The translations under genes were made by a program, and so were the position numbers. Under the pieces are notes generated by a model. That model saw only the letters and a list, made by a program, of their open reading frames with translations, was not told the DNA's origin and made no database searches. A DNA stretch of 64,000 nucleotides. Origin: Sphingomonas sp. Leaf343. Its GTDB lineage: Bacteria; Pseudomonadota; Alphaproteobacteria; Sphingomonadales; Sphingomonadaceae. The stretch spans positions 63,220-127,219 of the forward strand of contig NZ_LMPG01000010.1 in assembly GCF_001423765.1 (NCBI RefSeq). The letters are read 5' to 3'. Below are positions 19,724 to 28,961 of this stretch, piece by piece (position 1 is the stretch's first letter; every line of letters starts with the position of its first letter).

Positions 19724-22500
19724 CAGAACGAAGTCCCTACGTTGAAAGTGATGAGTTTGTCGTCGTCGCCCTTTTGCTTGACGAGGGCTTTGGCGATATC
19801 GATACGCAGCGGCCCGAACGGCGAGGTCCAGTTGACACCGAAGCCGACGGAAATACGCGGCTTGGGCGAGTCGCCGAGGAATCGCTCGGAGAAGGGCTGG
19901 TTGCGCTGGACGGTGTTGATCGACGTTCCCGTGCAGTTCGTCGCCCCGACGGTCGCCGAATAACCCGTTGGACAGGTCGTCGTCAGACCATTGATCGTCG
20001 CGTCGGAACTGACGACGGTGTAATAGGTGTTGCCGGCGGTATCCGTGATCGGATTGCCGATCACCCGCGGCGACCCGTCGGCATTGATGATGGGCTTGCC
20101 CGCCGCGTCGGTGACCACCGTATAGTTGGTCGTCAGACTCGGCCGCGTTATCCCAAACAGGCTGCCTGCCTGAACATAGACGGTCGGTCGCAGACCGAGT
20201 TCGCGTGCGCCCGCACCCAACGGAATCTCCAGTTCGGCCCGTGCGAGATAATAGGCACGGCCGCCCAGCGCATCGTCCTGAATCTGGCTGCGATCGGTCT
20301 GCAATTGCTGCGATCCGTCCGCATTGGTGATGTACGGGATACGCAGGATGCGCGGTCCGACGCCGCGGATGTCGAAACCGCGGAAGTTCGGTTCGCCAAG
20401 GTAGAAGCGGTCGATGATCCGCACCTTGTCGATGTTGGGACCGCGGCTCTTCTCCAGCGATCGGATATAGCCGCCCTCGCCCTGCAGCGAGAAGACGAAG
20501 CCGGAGCCGAGGCCATAATATTTCGCCGCCTGCGCCGTGGTCTTGATGTACTTCACATCGCCGCCCAGACCGGCGAAATCTTGGCTGAAGGAGAAGCGCG
20601 TACCCGCCGTCGGGCGCAGGCCGCTGTTGAGGCTGTTGTAGATCAGCGAATAGCCGACCGACGACGTCCAGCGATTGCCGAGCGAGTCGCAAAGGTACCG
20701 TCCCGCCAGCAGCGGATTGCAGCTGCCGTCACTGTTCAGGAAGGAATTGGCCAGTCCGACCTCGTCATATGAAAGCTTGTAGCGACCCGCGAGCTGCCAG
20801 TATTCCGTCAGCGGCACGCCGGCACGAAGCTGAAAACCGGTCGACACCTGGCTGAAGGTCGTGTTCCGGTCGCTGCCGATATAGTTGAACTGGTTGAAAT
20901 CCTGACGAAAGACGTCGAAGCCCACCGCGATATTTTTGTCGAACAGATATGGCTCGGTGAAGCCGGCCTGGATCGACTTCGAATAGGTCGAATAGTTGAC
21001 GCCGAAGCTGAGCGTCTGGCCCTTGCCGCGGAAGTTGTTCTGCGTGACGTTTGCCTGAACGATGAACCGTTCGAGGCTGGAGAAACCGGCCGAAAGCTGA
21101 AGCTCACCCGTCGACTTCTCCTCAACCGGCGCTTCCAGCACAACGCGATCGGGGGCGCTGCCCGGCGTCTGCTTGATCTCGAATTTGTCCTGAAAGAACC
21201 CCAGCGAGTTGACGCGGTCCTGCGAACGCTTGACCTGGAATGTGTTGAACGCGTCGCCCTCGCCCAGACGGATTTCGCGACGGATGACCTTGTCCTGCGT
21301 CTGCGTGTTGCCGTTGATCTCGATCCTGTCGACATAGGTGCGTTGCGCCTGACCGATATGGAAATTGATCCCCATCGTCAGCGTGTCCTTGTCACGCTGG
21401 TACTCGGGATCGACCTGCGTAAACGCATAACCGAACAGGCCCGCCGCCTGGCTGAGGCTGTCGAGTGCGTCCTCGACCAACTTGGCGTTGTACCAGTCGC
21501 CCTTCTTGATCGGCAGCGACGCCGCGAGCTTCGTGTTGTCGAAGTCGCGGATTTCGCTGTCGACGGAGACGTCGCCGAACTTGTAGCGGGCGCCCTCCTC
21601 GACCACGTAGGTAATGATGAAGTCGCGCTTGTCCGGGGTCAGTTCGGCGACCGCGCTCGTCACGCGGAAGTCGGCATAGCCCTCGGTCAGGTAGAACTGG
21701 CGCAGCTTTTGCTGGTCGTAGTTCAGGCGATCCTGATCGTAGGTCGTGTTCGACGACAGCAGGCGAAACCAGCGCGACTGCTTGGTCGCCATCTCGCCGC
21801 GCAGCTGGTCGTCGGTGAACTTTTCGTTGCCGAGGATGTTGATCTGGCGGACCTTCGACTTGGCCCCCTCAGCGATCTCGAACACCACGTCGACGCGATT
21901 CTGGTCGAGGCTGACCTGCTTCGGCTCGACGATCGCGGCAAAGCGACCCTGCCGGCGATACAGTTCGACGATCCGCGCGACGTCGGCGCGGACCGCGGTG
22001 CGCGTGAAGATCTGGCGTGGCGCGAGCTTGATCTCTTTCGTGATCTTGTCGCTTTTGATCGCCTTGTTGCCCTCAAGGATCACCCGGTTGATGATCGGGT
22101 TCTCGCGAATGCGCAGGACGATGTCGCCCGTCTCCACGCCGGAGATGGAATAGTCCGCGAACAGGTCCGATGCCGCCAGATCGACCAGCGCCTGATCGAG
22201 CGTCGCGGCGGTGTACGGCGCGCCCACCCTCAGCTTCGTATAGGACAGCACCGTGTCCGCTTCGATCCGCTGCGATCCTTCGACGCGCAGGGTGCGGATC
22301 GTTCCCGCGGCAGTGGCGGGCACCGTCGCGGCCGGGGTGGCGGGCGGCACCGCCTGACGCGTACCGGCGGGCGGCACCGCCTGACGCGTGCGAGCCTGAC
22401 CCGCGGGGCGGGCCTGCTGCGCATAGGCGACGCCTGCCAGCATGGAGGTCGCCAGCAGGGATGCGCCGATGCCGGCGACCTTGAAACCGTTATTCTTCAC
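19723..22500 (-). CDS. bamA: Outer membrane assembly factor BamA
   Basis: Central beta-barrel of the BAM complex. The 925 residues comprise a signal peptide (SLLATSMLAGVAYA), a Pro/Ala-rich spacer with a duplicated 9-residue unit, five POTRA domains (about 75-420), and a 16-strand barrel ending in Phe (ITFNVGTSF), the classical terminal residue. Barrel motifs include GGxGDVKY-like and the surface loop with YLGEPNFRGFDIRGVGPR (compare the family VRGF motif). The start is GTG 22500. The gene lies between rseP and skp in the conserved order and is probably co-transcribed. Confidence 0.94.
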   Translation of the reverse strand: MKNNGFKVAGIGASLLATSMLAGVAYAQQARPAGQARTRQAVPPAGTRQAVPPATPAATVPATAAGTIRTLRVEGSQRIEADTVLSYTKLRVGAPYTAATLDQALVDLAASDLFADYSISGVETGDIVLRIRENPIINRVILEGNKAIKSDKITKEIKLAPRQIFTRTAVRADVARIVELYRRQGRFAAIVEPKQVSLDQNRVDVVFEIAEGAKSKVRQINILGNEKFTDDQLRGEMATKQSRWFRLLSSNTTYDQDRLNYDQQKLRQFYLTEGYADFRVTSAVAELTPDKRDFIITYVVEEGARYKFGDVSVDSEIRDFDNTKLAASLPIKKGDWYNAKLVEDALDSLSQAAGLFGYAFTQVDPEYQRDKDTLTMGINFHIGQAQRTYVDRIEINGNTQTQDKVIRREIRLGEGDAFNTFQVKRSQDRVNSLGFFQDKFEIKQTPGSAPDRVVLEAPVEEKSTGELQLSAGFSSLERFIVQANVTQNNFRGKGQTLSFGVNYSTYSKSIQAGFTEPYLFDKNIAVGFDVFRQDFNQFNYIGSDRNTTFSQVSTGFQLRAGVPLTEYWQLAGRYKLSYDEVGLANSFLNSDGSCNPLLAGRYLCDSLGNRWTSSVGYSLIYNSLNSGLRPTAGTRFSFSQDFAGLGGDVKYIKTTAQAAKYYGLGSGFVFSLQGEGGYIRSLEKSRGPNIDKVRIIDRFYLGEPNFRGFDIRGVGPRILRIPYITNADGSQQLQTDRSQIQDDALGGRAYYLARAELEIPLGAGARELGLRPTVYVQAGSLFGITRPSLTTNYTVVTDAAGKPIINADGSPRVIGNPITDTAGNTYYTVVSSDATINGLTTTCPTGYSATVGATNCTGTSINTVQRNQPFSERFLGDSPKPRISVGFGVNWTSPFGPLRIDIAKALVKQKGDDDKLITFNVGTSF
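22339..22389. repeat. In-frame tandem repeat in the bamA N-terminal spacer
   Basis: A 24-bp identical block occurs at 22339-22362 and again at 22366-22389, a period of 27 bp. It encodes the residues GTRQAVPPA twice in the spacer between the BamA signal peptide and POTRA1. The multiple-of-three period keeps the frame, so copy number could vary without harm. Confidence 0.85.
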
Positions 22501-22574
22501 ACACCCACCCCGAAAGATACGCCGGCCCCTGCGCGGGTCGCCCTGCCCCAGACTTGTCACCCGATCAAGTCTGC

Positions 22575-23708
22575 TCACCCGATCAGGCCGGCGAGGCCGC
22601 GCCACAACCCGAAGGCACCTAGATCGTTGAAGGTCACGAGAATCATCAAGGCCAGGATCGCCGCCATGCCGCCGCGGAACGCCCATTCCTGCACCGCGAC
22701 GCTAACCGGCCGACGCCGGATCGCCTCAATCGCGTAGAACAGGAGGTGACCGCCATCAAGCATCGGCACTGGCAGCAGGTTGATGAACCCGAGATTGATG
22801 GAAACGAGCGCGATCAGGCCGATGAACGCCGGCCAGCCGAGCGTCATCTGCTCGCCCGATACCTTGGCGATGCGGATCGGCCCGCCGAGTTCGTCGACCG
22901 ACCGCCGCCCGGTGATGATCTGCCCCAGCGTGTCGAGTGTCCCACGGACGATGTCACCGACCTGATGCGCCCCGACCAGCGGCGCCTTGATCAGCGACAC
23001 CGGCTGATATTCGGCCGGCGGGCTGGCAATGCCGATACGGCCGATGCGATAGGCGTTGCCGAAGCGATCCTTCTCGGTGACCACGCCGATCGCCATGGTC
23101 GTGCTCCCGCGCGTTCCACCCCGTTCATAGGTGACGGCTACCGTCTCCGCGGGGCGCAGCATCGCGAACTGCGCGATATCGGCAAAGCTTTCCATAGCGC
23201 GGCCGTCGAGTGCAATCAGGCGGTCGCCCGCGCGCAGGCCGGCAACGGCGGCGGGGCTACGCTGTACGACGTCACCGACCACGGGGGGCGCGGTGCGCGC
23301 GCCGTAGAAGTGCGCAAAGCCCGCCAGAATCAGGATCGCGGCCACGAAGTTCACGAACGGCCCTGCCGCGACGACGATTGCGCGCTGCCACACCGGTTTC
23401 GCCTGAAAGGTGCGCGCGCGTTCGTCCGCCGGCAGCGCCAGCCATTCTGCGGTCGGCTGGCTGGCAGGCGTCATGTCGCCCGCAAAGCGAACATAGCCGC
23501 CGAGCGGAAGCCAACCCAGTTTCCAGCGGGTGCCGCGCTTGTCGGTCCAGCCCGCGACCTCGTTGCCGAAGCCGATCGAGAACGCCTCCGCCTTCACGCC
23601 GAACCAGCGGCCGGCGAGATAATGGCCCATCTCGTGGATGAACACGAGCGGGCCGATGACGCCGATGAAGGCAAGCAAGGTGAGCGGAACGCCCGGAGTG
23701 TCGATCAA
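22575..23708 (-). CDS. rseP: Site-2 zinc metalloprotease RseP
   Basis: Inner-membrane intramembrane protease that cleaves anti-sigma factors and signal peptides. The 377 residues carry HEMGH (25-29) within the first membrane helix, a PDZ domain in the middle (VAGLRAGDRLIALDGR), and the second active-site motif NLLPVPMLDGGH in a late membrane helix, followed by a final C-terminal helix. The best start is TTG 23708, which forms a TTGA overlap with the dxr stop. The order dxr-rseP-bamA is conserved in proteobacteria. Confidence 0.92.
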   Translation of the reverse strand: MIDTPGVPLTLLAFIGVIGPLVFIHEMGHYLAGRWFGVKAEAFSIGFGNEVAGWTDKRGTRWKLGWLPLGGYVRFAGDMTPASQPTAEWLALPADERARTFQAKPVWQRAIVVAAGPFVNFVAAILILAGFAHFYGARTAPPVVGDVVQRSPAAVAGLRAGDRLIALDGRAMESFADIAQFAMLRPAETVAVTYERGGTRGSTTMAIGVVTEKDRFGNAYRIGRIGIASPPAEYQPVSLIKAPLVGAHQVGDIVRGTLDTLGQIITGRRSVDELGGPIRIAKVSGEQMTLGWPAFIGLIALVSINLGFINLLPVPMLDGGHLLFYAIEAIRRRPVSVAVQEWAFRGGMAAILALMILVTFNDLGAFGLWRGLAGLIG

Positions 23709-24859
23709 GCCAAATCCTCTACGCGCCGACCCGCTATCGCTCTCGCCTCGGCATCGATCGCGAGCACCGCGTCGAGCGTCGCCGGAGCGGGCGGGTCGTA
23801 CCGGTCGAGGATATCGCCGACGATTGCGGCGATTTCGAGGAAGCCGATGCGACCCTGCAGAAACGCGGCGACGGCGATCTCGTTGACGGCGTTCAGGATC
23901 GCGGGACGGGCGCCACCCGCCTTCAACACTTCGCGCGCAAGGCGGAGCGCGGGGAAGCGATCCTCGTCGGGAGCGGCGAAATCCAGCCGACCGAGCTTGA
24001 CGAGGTCCAGCGGCTCCATCGGGGTCGCCATTCGATCGGGCCAGGCGAGACAATGGGCGATCGGTACGCGCATGTCGCTGGGGCCGAGCTGCGCCAGCAT
24101 CGATCCGTCGATATAGTCCACGGCCGAGTGGATCACCGATTGAGGGTGGATGACGATCTGGATGCAATCGGGATCGACCGGGAACAGCCGCGCCGCCTCG
24201 ATCAGTTCCAGACCCTTGTTCATCATCGTCGCCGAATCGACGCTGATCTTCGCGCCCATCGACCAGTTGGGATGCGCGACCGCCTGTTCGGGGGTCACGC
24301 TCGCCATCCGCTCCCGCGGCCATTCGCGAAACGGCCCGCCACTTGCGGTCAGGACGATGCGGCGGACGGCACGCGCGTCGTTGGCGGCGAGGCACTGGAA
24401 GATCGCATTGTGCTCGCTGTCGGCCGGCAGCAGCGTCGCACCGGATGCGGCCGCGGCGGCGAGGACGATCTCGCCCGCCGACACCAGCGGCTCCTTATTG
24501 GCGAGGACGACGGTGCCGCCCTGCCCCACCGCCGCCATCACCGGCTCCAGCCCGGCACAGCCAACGATCGCCGCCATCGTCCAGTCCGCCCCCGAGGCCG
24601 CGGCGGCGATCACCGCATCGCGTCCACCCTCGGCACGCGTCGCGGTGCCGGCCAGCGCGTCGCGCAGCGCCGGCAGGCGCGCAACATCGGCGACGACCGC
24701 CAGTTCGGCCCGTGTGCGGCGTGCGGCTGCGGCAAGACGCTCGACGTCGCCATTGGCGGTCAGCGCCCGAACGCGAAACCGCTCCGGCTCGCGCTCGATC
24801 AGGTCAAGCGTCGAGGTGCCGACCGACCCGGTCGCGCCCAGAACGGAGACGGTCTTCAT
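23705..24859 (-). CDS. dxr: 1-deoxy-D-xylulose 5-phosphate reductoisomerase
   Basis: Converts DXP to MEP with NADPH, the committed step of the MEP pathway. The 384-residue enzyme has the dinucleotide motif VSVLGATGSVG, LANKEPLVSAG, DSEHNAIFQCL with metal ligands, SGGPFR, and MGAKISVDSATMMNKGLELIEA. It overlaps cdsA at ATGA and rseP at TTGA. The other MEP genes in the window are ispDF (left edge) and ispE (46.5 kb). Confidence 0.96.
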   Translation of the reverse strand: MKTVSVLGATGSVGTSTLDLIEREPERFRVRALTANGDVERLAAAARRTRAELAVVADVARLPALRDALAGTATRAEGGRDAVIAAAASGADWTMAAIVGCAGLEPVMAAVGQGGTVVLANKEPLVSAGEIVLAAAAASGATLLPADSEHNAIFQCLAANDARAVRRIVLTASGGPFREWPRERMASVTPEQAVAHPNWSMGAKISVDSATMMNKGLELIEAARLFPVDPDCIQIVIHPQSVIHSAVDYIDGSMLAQLGPSDMRVPIAHCLAWPDRMATPMEPLDLVKLGRLDFAAPDEDRFPALRLAREVLKAGGARPAILNAVNEIAVAAFLQGRIGFLEIAAIVGDILDRYDPPAPATLDAVLAIDAEARAIAGRRVEDLA

Positions 24860-25686
24860 GCCAGCAGCGTCGGCAGGATCACGAGCAGCATCGCCACCGG
24901 CATAACCGGCACGACCCCGTCGAGCCGATCGAGGACGCCGCCATGTCCGGGCAGCGTGTTGCCGGAATCCTTGACCCCGGCGCGACGCTTCAGGGCGCTT
25001 TCGAACAGGTCGCCGGCCTGCGCCAGCACCGCCAATACGGGGGTGGCGAGAACCAGCATCGACGGAAGGCCATATCCCGCATGGATGATATAGGCGACCA
25101 GCGTCGCCAGCAGGATGCCGCCGATCAGGCCGGACCAGGTCTTGGCCGGGCTGATCTTCGGTGCCAGCTTCGGGCCGCCAATTGAACGGCCCGCGAAGAA
25201 CGCGCCGATATCGGTCGCCCAGACCAGCGACAGCGCCCAGAGCGCATGGACCAGCCCGGTGCCGGATTGCTCGCGGATCACCAGCAGCGCGAATACCGGC
25301 AAGCCACAATATAGCGTACCCGCCGCCAGCCGGGCGTTCCGCGTGACGATCGCAACGAAGAAGAACGCCGCGCCGAGCACGCCCAGCACGAAGAAATGCG
25401 GTCCTGCGGCCAGCGGCGACATCAGCGCCAGCGGCACCGACAGGGCGAACTGGCTCATGCGCTTGGTGCGGCGATCGACCTTTGCGAGATCGGCCCATTC
25501 GGCCATCATGAACAGGCAGACCACAACCGCCAGCAGCCACATTCCGATCCCGCCGAGCAACAGCGCGACCATAGCGACGGCGATCATCGCCACGCTGGCG
25601 ATCATCCGCAGGCGAAGATTGGACGGTGTCCGCAGTTTCGCGTCGGGCGTCGGCAACGCCGCAGGATCGTCAGGAAGCTCGCTCAC
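24856..25686 (-). CDS. cdsA: Phosphatidate cytidylyltransferase
   Basis: Makes CDP-diacylglycerol, precursor of all phospholipids. The 276-residue polytopic membrane protein has about seven hydrophobic segments and the CdsA signature near the C-terminus (KDSGNTLPGHGGVLDRLDG). The GTG start at 25686 overlaps the uppS stop (GTGA), which also gives a sensible cytoplasmic N-terminus. Its product feeds pssA (30.3 kb). Confidence 0.93.
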   Translation of the reverse strand: MSELPDDPAALPTPDAKLRTPSNLRLRMIASVAMIAVAMVALLLGGIGMWLLAVVVCLFMMAEWADLAKVDRRTKRMSQFALSVPLALMSPLAAGPHFFVLGVLGAAFFFVAIVTRNARLAAGTLYCGLPVFALLVIREQSGTGLVHALWALSLVWATDIGAFFAGRSIGGPKLAPKISPAKTWSGLIGGILLATLVAYIIHAGYGLPSMLVLATPVLAVLAQAGDLFESALKRRAGVKDSGNTLPGHGGVLDRLDGVVPVMPVAMLLVILPTLLA

Positions 25687-26429
25687 AAGCCGCCGTAACG
25701 CCGCTGACGCCGGGCGAACGCCGCGACCGCCGACGCCAGGGCGTCGCCGTCGAAGTCCGGCCACAGCGTCTCGACGAACAGCAGCTCGGCATAGGCCGCC
25801 TGCCAGAGCAGGAAGTTGGACAGACGCTGTTCCCCCGACGTGCGGATGACGAGATCGAGCGGCGGCAGATCCGCCGTGTCCAGTTCCGCCTCGATCGCCG
25901 CTTCGTCGATCATCTCCGCGGGCAGGCGTGCCGCCAGCCGGCGGGCGACCGCCGCGAGTTCGGCCTGCGCACCATAGTTCAGTGCGATCGCCAGCAACGG
26001 CCCGGTATTCGACGCCGTACTCGCGATCGCGTCATCGACCAGCGCGACGAGGTCGGGCGAAAATGCACGATAGTCGCCGATCACGCGCAACCGCACATTC
26101 TCCCGCGACAATTCCGCCAGATCGGAACGGATGAACAGCCGCAGCAATCCCATCAGGTCGCTGACTTCTTCCGCCGGCCGCCGCCAGTTCTCGGACGAGA
26201 AGGCGTACAGGGTCAGCGCCTCGATCCCCATCTCACGCGCCGCGCGCGTGACGCGGCGCACCGCCTCCACACCGGCACGGTGCCCGGCGAGTCGGGGCAG
26301 ATGCCGCTGCTTCGCCCAGCGGCCGTTGCCATCCATGATGATCGCGACGTGGCGCGGCACGCCCGCCTGCCCGCCTGTATCGACGGGCAGCGTCGCGGCC
26401 GCGGACGCCAAGGAACCCGGAGGGCTCAC
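25683..26429 (-). CDS. uppS: Isoprenyl (undecaprenyl) diphosphate synthase
   Basis: cis-Prenyltransferase making the C55 carrier lipid for the cell wall. The 248-residue protein has [14 protein letters not shown] with the catalytic Asp, [20 protein letters not shown] and [18 protein letters not shown] (shortened: [11 protein letters not shown]). The start is GTG 26429 within a GTGA overlap with frr. About 25 residues precede the conserved core. Confidence 0.95.
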   Translation of the reverse strand: MSPPGSLASAAATLPVDTGGQAGVPRHVAIIMDGNGRWAKQRHLPRLAGHRAGVEAVRRVTRAAREMGIEALTLYAFSSENWRRPAEEVSDLMGLLRLFIRSDLAELSRENVRLRVIGDYRAFSPDLVALVDDAIASTASNTGPLLAIALNYGAQAELAAVARRLAARLPAEMIDEAAIEAELDTADLPPLDLVIRTSGEQRLSNFLLWQAAYAELLFVETLWPDFDGDALASAVAAFARRQRRYGGL

Positions 26430-26983
26430 TTGCCCAGAATTTCCTTCTCTTTCGCCGCCGATGCCGCATCGATATCAGCAATCGTCTTGTCGGTGATCTT
26501 CTGAAGCTCGGTTTCGTAACGCTTGCGCTCGTCCTCTCCGAACACGTTTTTCTTCTCGTCCACCTTCAGGCTGTCCATGCCGTCGCGACGCACGTTGCGG
26601 GCGGCGATCCGCGCCTTCTCGGCATATTGACTGGCCAGCTTGGCGAGTTCCTTGCGACGTTCCTCGGTCAGGTCGGGGATGGGGAGGCGCAGCGTCTGCC
26701 CATCGTTGATCGGGTTCAGACCCAGTCCGGCAGAGCGGATCGCCTTCTCGACCGGGCCGACGTTCGACTTGTCCCACACCTGCACCGACAGCATTCGCGG
26801 CTCGGGAGCCGACACGGTCGCGACCTGCGACAGAGGCATGTGGCTACCATAGACCTCGACGTTGACCGGATCGAGCAACGTCGTCGATGCACGCCCGGTG
26901 CGCAGACCGCCAAGATCGTGCTTCAGTGCGTCGACCGAGCCGGTCATGCGGCGCTGGATATCGGCCTTGTCATAGGCAGGCAT
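26426..26983 (-). CDS. frr: Ribosome recycling factor
   Basis: Splits post-termination ribosomes together with EF-G. The 185-residue protein has [40 protein letters not shown] and the C-terminal helix [19 protein letters not shown] (partial). The start codon overlaps the pyrH stop as TGATG, and the stop overlaps uppS as GTGA, so translation is coupled on both sides. Confidence 0.96.
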   Translation of the reverse strand: MPAYDKADIQRRMTGSVDALKHDLGGLRTGRASTTLLDPVNVEVYGSHMPLSQVATVSAPEPRMLSVQVWDKSNVGPVEKAIRSAGLGLNPINDGQTLRLPIPDLTEERRKELAKLASQYAEKARIAARNVRRDGMDSLKVDEKKNVFGEDERKRYETELQKITDKTIADIDAASAAKEKEILGK

Positions 26984-27705
26984 CAGTTCGTCTCCTGATT
27001 CTGTACAATCGTCGAAACGCCTTCACCGGCGAGCACGGCGGCGAAATTGCCATGTTCCCGGATATTGAAGACGACGATCGGGATATTATTGTCGCGACAC
27101 AGCGCGATGGCGGAGGCATCCATGACCTTCAGGTCGTCGGACAGCACTTTCGAATAGCTGACGGTATCGTACCGCGTGGCCGTCGGCACCTTTTTCGGAT
27201 CGGCATCATAGACGCCGTCGACCGACGTACCCTTGAACAGCCCGTCGCACTTCATCTCGGCGGCGCGCAACGCGGCACCGGAGTCGGTAGTGAAGAACGG
27301 GCTGCCGACGCCTGCCGCGAAGATCACGACGCGGCCCTTTTCCAGATGCCGTTCGGCCCGACGGCGGATGAACGGTTCGCAGACGCTCGCCATCGGGATC
27401 GCCGACTGCACGCGCGTATCGACCCCGATCTGCTCCAGCGCGTTCTGTACCGCGAGCGCATTCATCACGGTCGCCAGCATACCCATGTAATCGGCGGTGG
27501 CGCGCTCGATGCCCTTGGCTGCGGCCGACAGTCCCCGGAAGATGTTGCCGCCCCCGACCACGATGCAAAGTTCATAGCCCTGGGCGCGGACGTCGGCGAT
27601 CTCCTGCGCGACGCGCGCGGTAGTTTCGGGATCGATGGCGAGGCCGCCCTCGCCCATCAGGACTTCCCCCGACAGCTTCAACAGGATGCGTTTGAATTCT
27701 GGCAT
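26983..27705 (-). CDS. pyrH: Uridylate kinase
   Basis: Phosphorylates UMP to UDP; hexameric bacterial type. The 240 residues contain [47 protein letters not shown]-like (here [17 protein letters not shown]) and [12 protein letters not shown]. It is separated from tsf by 227 bp containing a hairpin. pyrH, frr, uppS, cdsA, dxr and rseP then run with no gap longer than zero bases. Confidence 0.96.
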   Translation of the reverse strand: MPEFKRILLKLSGEVLMGEGGLAIDPETTARVAQEIADVRAQGYELCIVVGGGNIFRGLSAAAKGIERATADYMGMLATVMNALAVQNALEQIGVDTRVQSAIPMASVCEPFIRRRAERHLEKGRVVIFAAGVGSPFFTTDSGAALRAAEMKCDGLFKGTSVDGVYDADPKKVPTATRYDTVSYSKVLSDDLKVMDASAIALCRDNNIPIVVFNIREHGNFAAVLAGEGVSTIVQNQETN

Positions 27706-27845
27706 GATACTCGAAAGGCTGTTGCAGGGCGGCGGGAACCTTAGGCGTGAGGTCCGGGAGGGGCAACCCGAGTGCGTGCCTGCACCGGAAAATCACACAT
27801 CCCGATCAGCCGCTGCACGAGAATGGCCGCGACAATCGTGACGAA

Positions 27846-27880
27846 GGGGCAGTCACGGGCAACTCGCCCATGACCGCCCC
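27846..27880 (-). terminator. Hairpin downstream of tsf (minus-strand transcript)
   Basis: Lies 53 nt after the tsf stop. The arms GGGGC.GTCA.GGGC and GCCC.TGAC.GCCCC pair through 13 bp with a 5-nt loop. The two unmatched positions are A/C on the plus strand but become U-G wobble pairs in the minus-strand RNA, so the hairpin is complete only in the tsf transcript. The run after it is UUCGU, a weak T tract, so termination is probably partial before pyrH. Confidence 0.55.
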
Positions 27881-27932
27881 TCCTGTCACCCAAATGATCC
27901 CCTTCCGTCGCCGGGAGGGAGGATCGCCCGGT

Positions 27933-28871
27933 TTACGCGGTAGGCTGCGGCACGCCCGACACGGCCGCGACTTCGGCGGCGAAGTCGGAGGCTTCCTTCT
28001 CGATGCCCTCGCCAAGCTGAAAGCGCACATAGTCCTTCAGCACGATCGTCGCGCCGGCGTCCTTGCCCGCCTTCGCGACGACGTCGCTGATCTTGGTCTT
28101 GCCGTCCATGACGAACAGCTGGCTGACCAGCGCATGCTCCTTGCGGTACTTGGCGATCGAGCCCTCGACCATCTTGGCGATGATCTCGGCGGACTTGCCG
28201 CTCTCACCGGCCTTTTCGGCAGCGATCGCGCGCTCGCGCTCGATCTCGCCCTCGTCGAGGTCGGCCTCGTTCAACGCCTTCGGGAACGCGGCGGCGATGT
28301 GCATCGCCAGCTGCTTGCCGAGCGACTGGAGCACCTCGTTCGACGCCTCCGATTCGAGCGCGACGAGCACGCCGATCTTGCCCAGACCCGGCGACTGCTG
28401 ATTGTGGACGTAGGACACGACTGCGCCCTTGGACACTTCGAGGCGCCGGGCGCGGCGCAGCGACTGGTTCTCGCCGATGGTTGCGACATTGTTGGTCAGC
28501 ACGTCGGCGACGGTGGTTCCGGACGGCATCGCCTCGCCCTTCAGCGTCTCGATATCGTCGCCGGTCGCCAGTGCAATCTGCGTGACTTCGCGGACGAAAT
28601 CCTGAAACTGATCGTTCTTGGCAACGAAATCGGTCTCGGAGTTCACTTCGACCGCAGCACCCCTGGTGCCAGACGTCGCGACGCCGACAAGACCCTCGGC
28701 CGCGGTACGGCTCGACTTCTTCTGCGCGGCCGCAAGACCCTTGGTGCGCAGCCAGTCGAGCGCGGCATCCATGTCGCCGGCGGTTTCGTTCAGCGCCTTC
28801 TTGCAGTCCATCATACCCGCGCCGCTCTTCTCGCGCAGGTCCTTGACCATCGCTGCCGTGATATCGGCCAT
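27933..28871 (-). CDS. tsf: Elongation factor Ts
   Basis: Guanine nucleotide exchange factor for EF-Tu. The 312-residue protein has the N-terminal UBA-like domain ([16 protein letters not shown]), [10 protein letters not shown], and the C-terminal PFV-type region replaced by [12 protein letters not shown], all family-typical. It follows rpsB after 90 nt that contain a strong hairpin, and precedes pyrH. Confidence 0.96.
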   Translation of the reverse strand: MADITAAMVKDLREKSGAGMMDCKKALNETAGDMDAALDWLRTKGLAAAQKKSSRTAAEGLVGVATSGTRGAAVEVNSETDFVAKNDQFQDFVREVTQIALATGDDIETLKGEAMPSGTTVADVLTNNVATIGENQSLRRARRLEVSKGAVVSYVHNQQSPGLGKIGVLVALESEASNEVLQSLGKQLAMHIAAAFPKALNEADLDEGEIERERAIAAEKAGESGKSAEIIAKMVEGSIAKYRKEHALVSQLFVMDGKTKISDVVAKAGKDAGATIVLKDYVRFQLGEGIEKEASDFAAEVAAVSGVPQPTA

Positions 28872-28904
28872 TGTCCTGATCCTTTTCGTTATCCGAATAT
28901 GTTT

Positions 28905-28942
28905 GCGGGCGGGGCGGAGCTATGATGCCCCGCCCCGCCCGC
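28905..28942 (-). other. Strong GC hairpin between rpsB and tsf
   Basis: GCGGGCGGGGC (28905-28915) pairs perfectly over 11 bp with GCCCCGCCCGC (28932-28942) around a 16-nt loop. There is no T run after it on the minus strand. It sits 19 nt after the rpsB stop and 34 nt before the tsf start, so it is more likely a processing or attenuation element than a full terminator. Confidence 0.55.
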
Positions 28943-28961
28943 TAGACTTCGCGCGTGACGG

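Noticed and set aside
19774-20772. Open frame antisense to bamA
   Set aside because: Lies fully within the bamA barrel-coding sequence; no domain or ribosome binding site.
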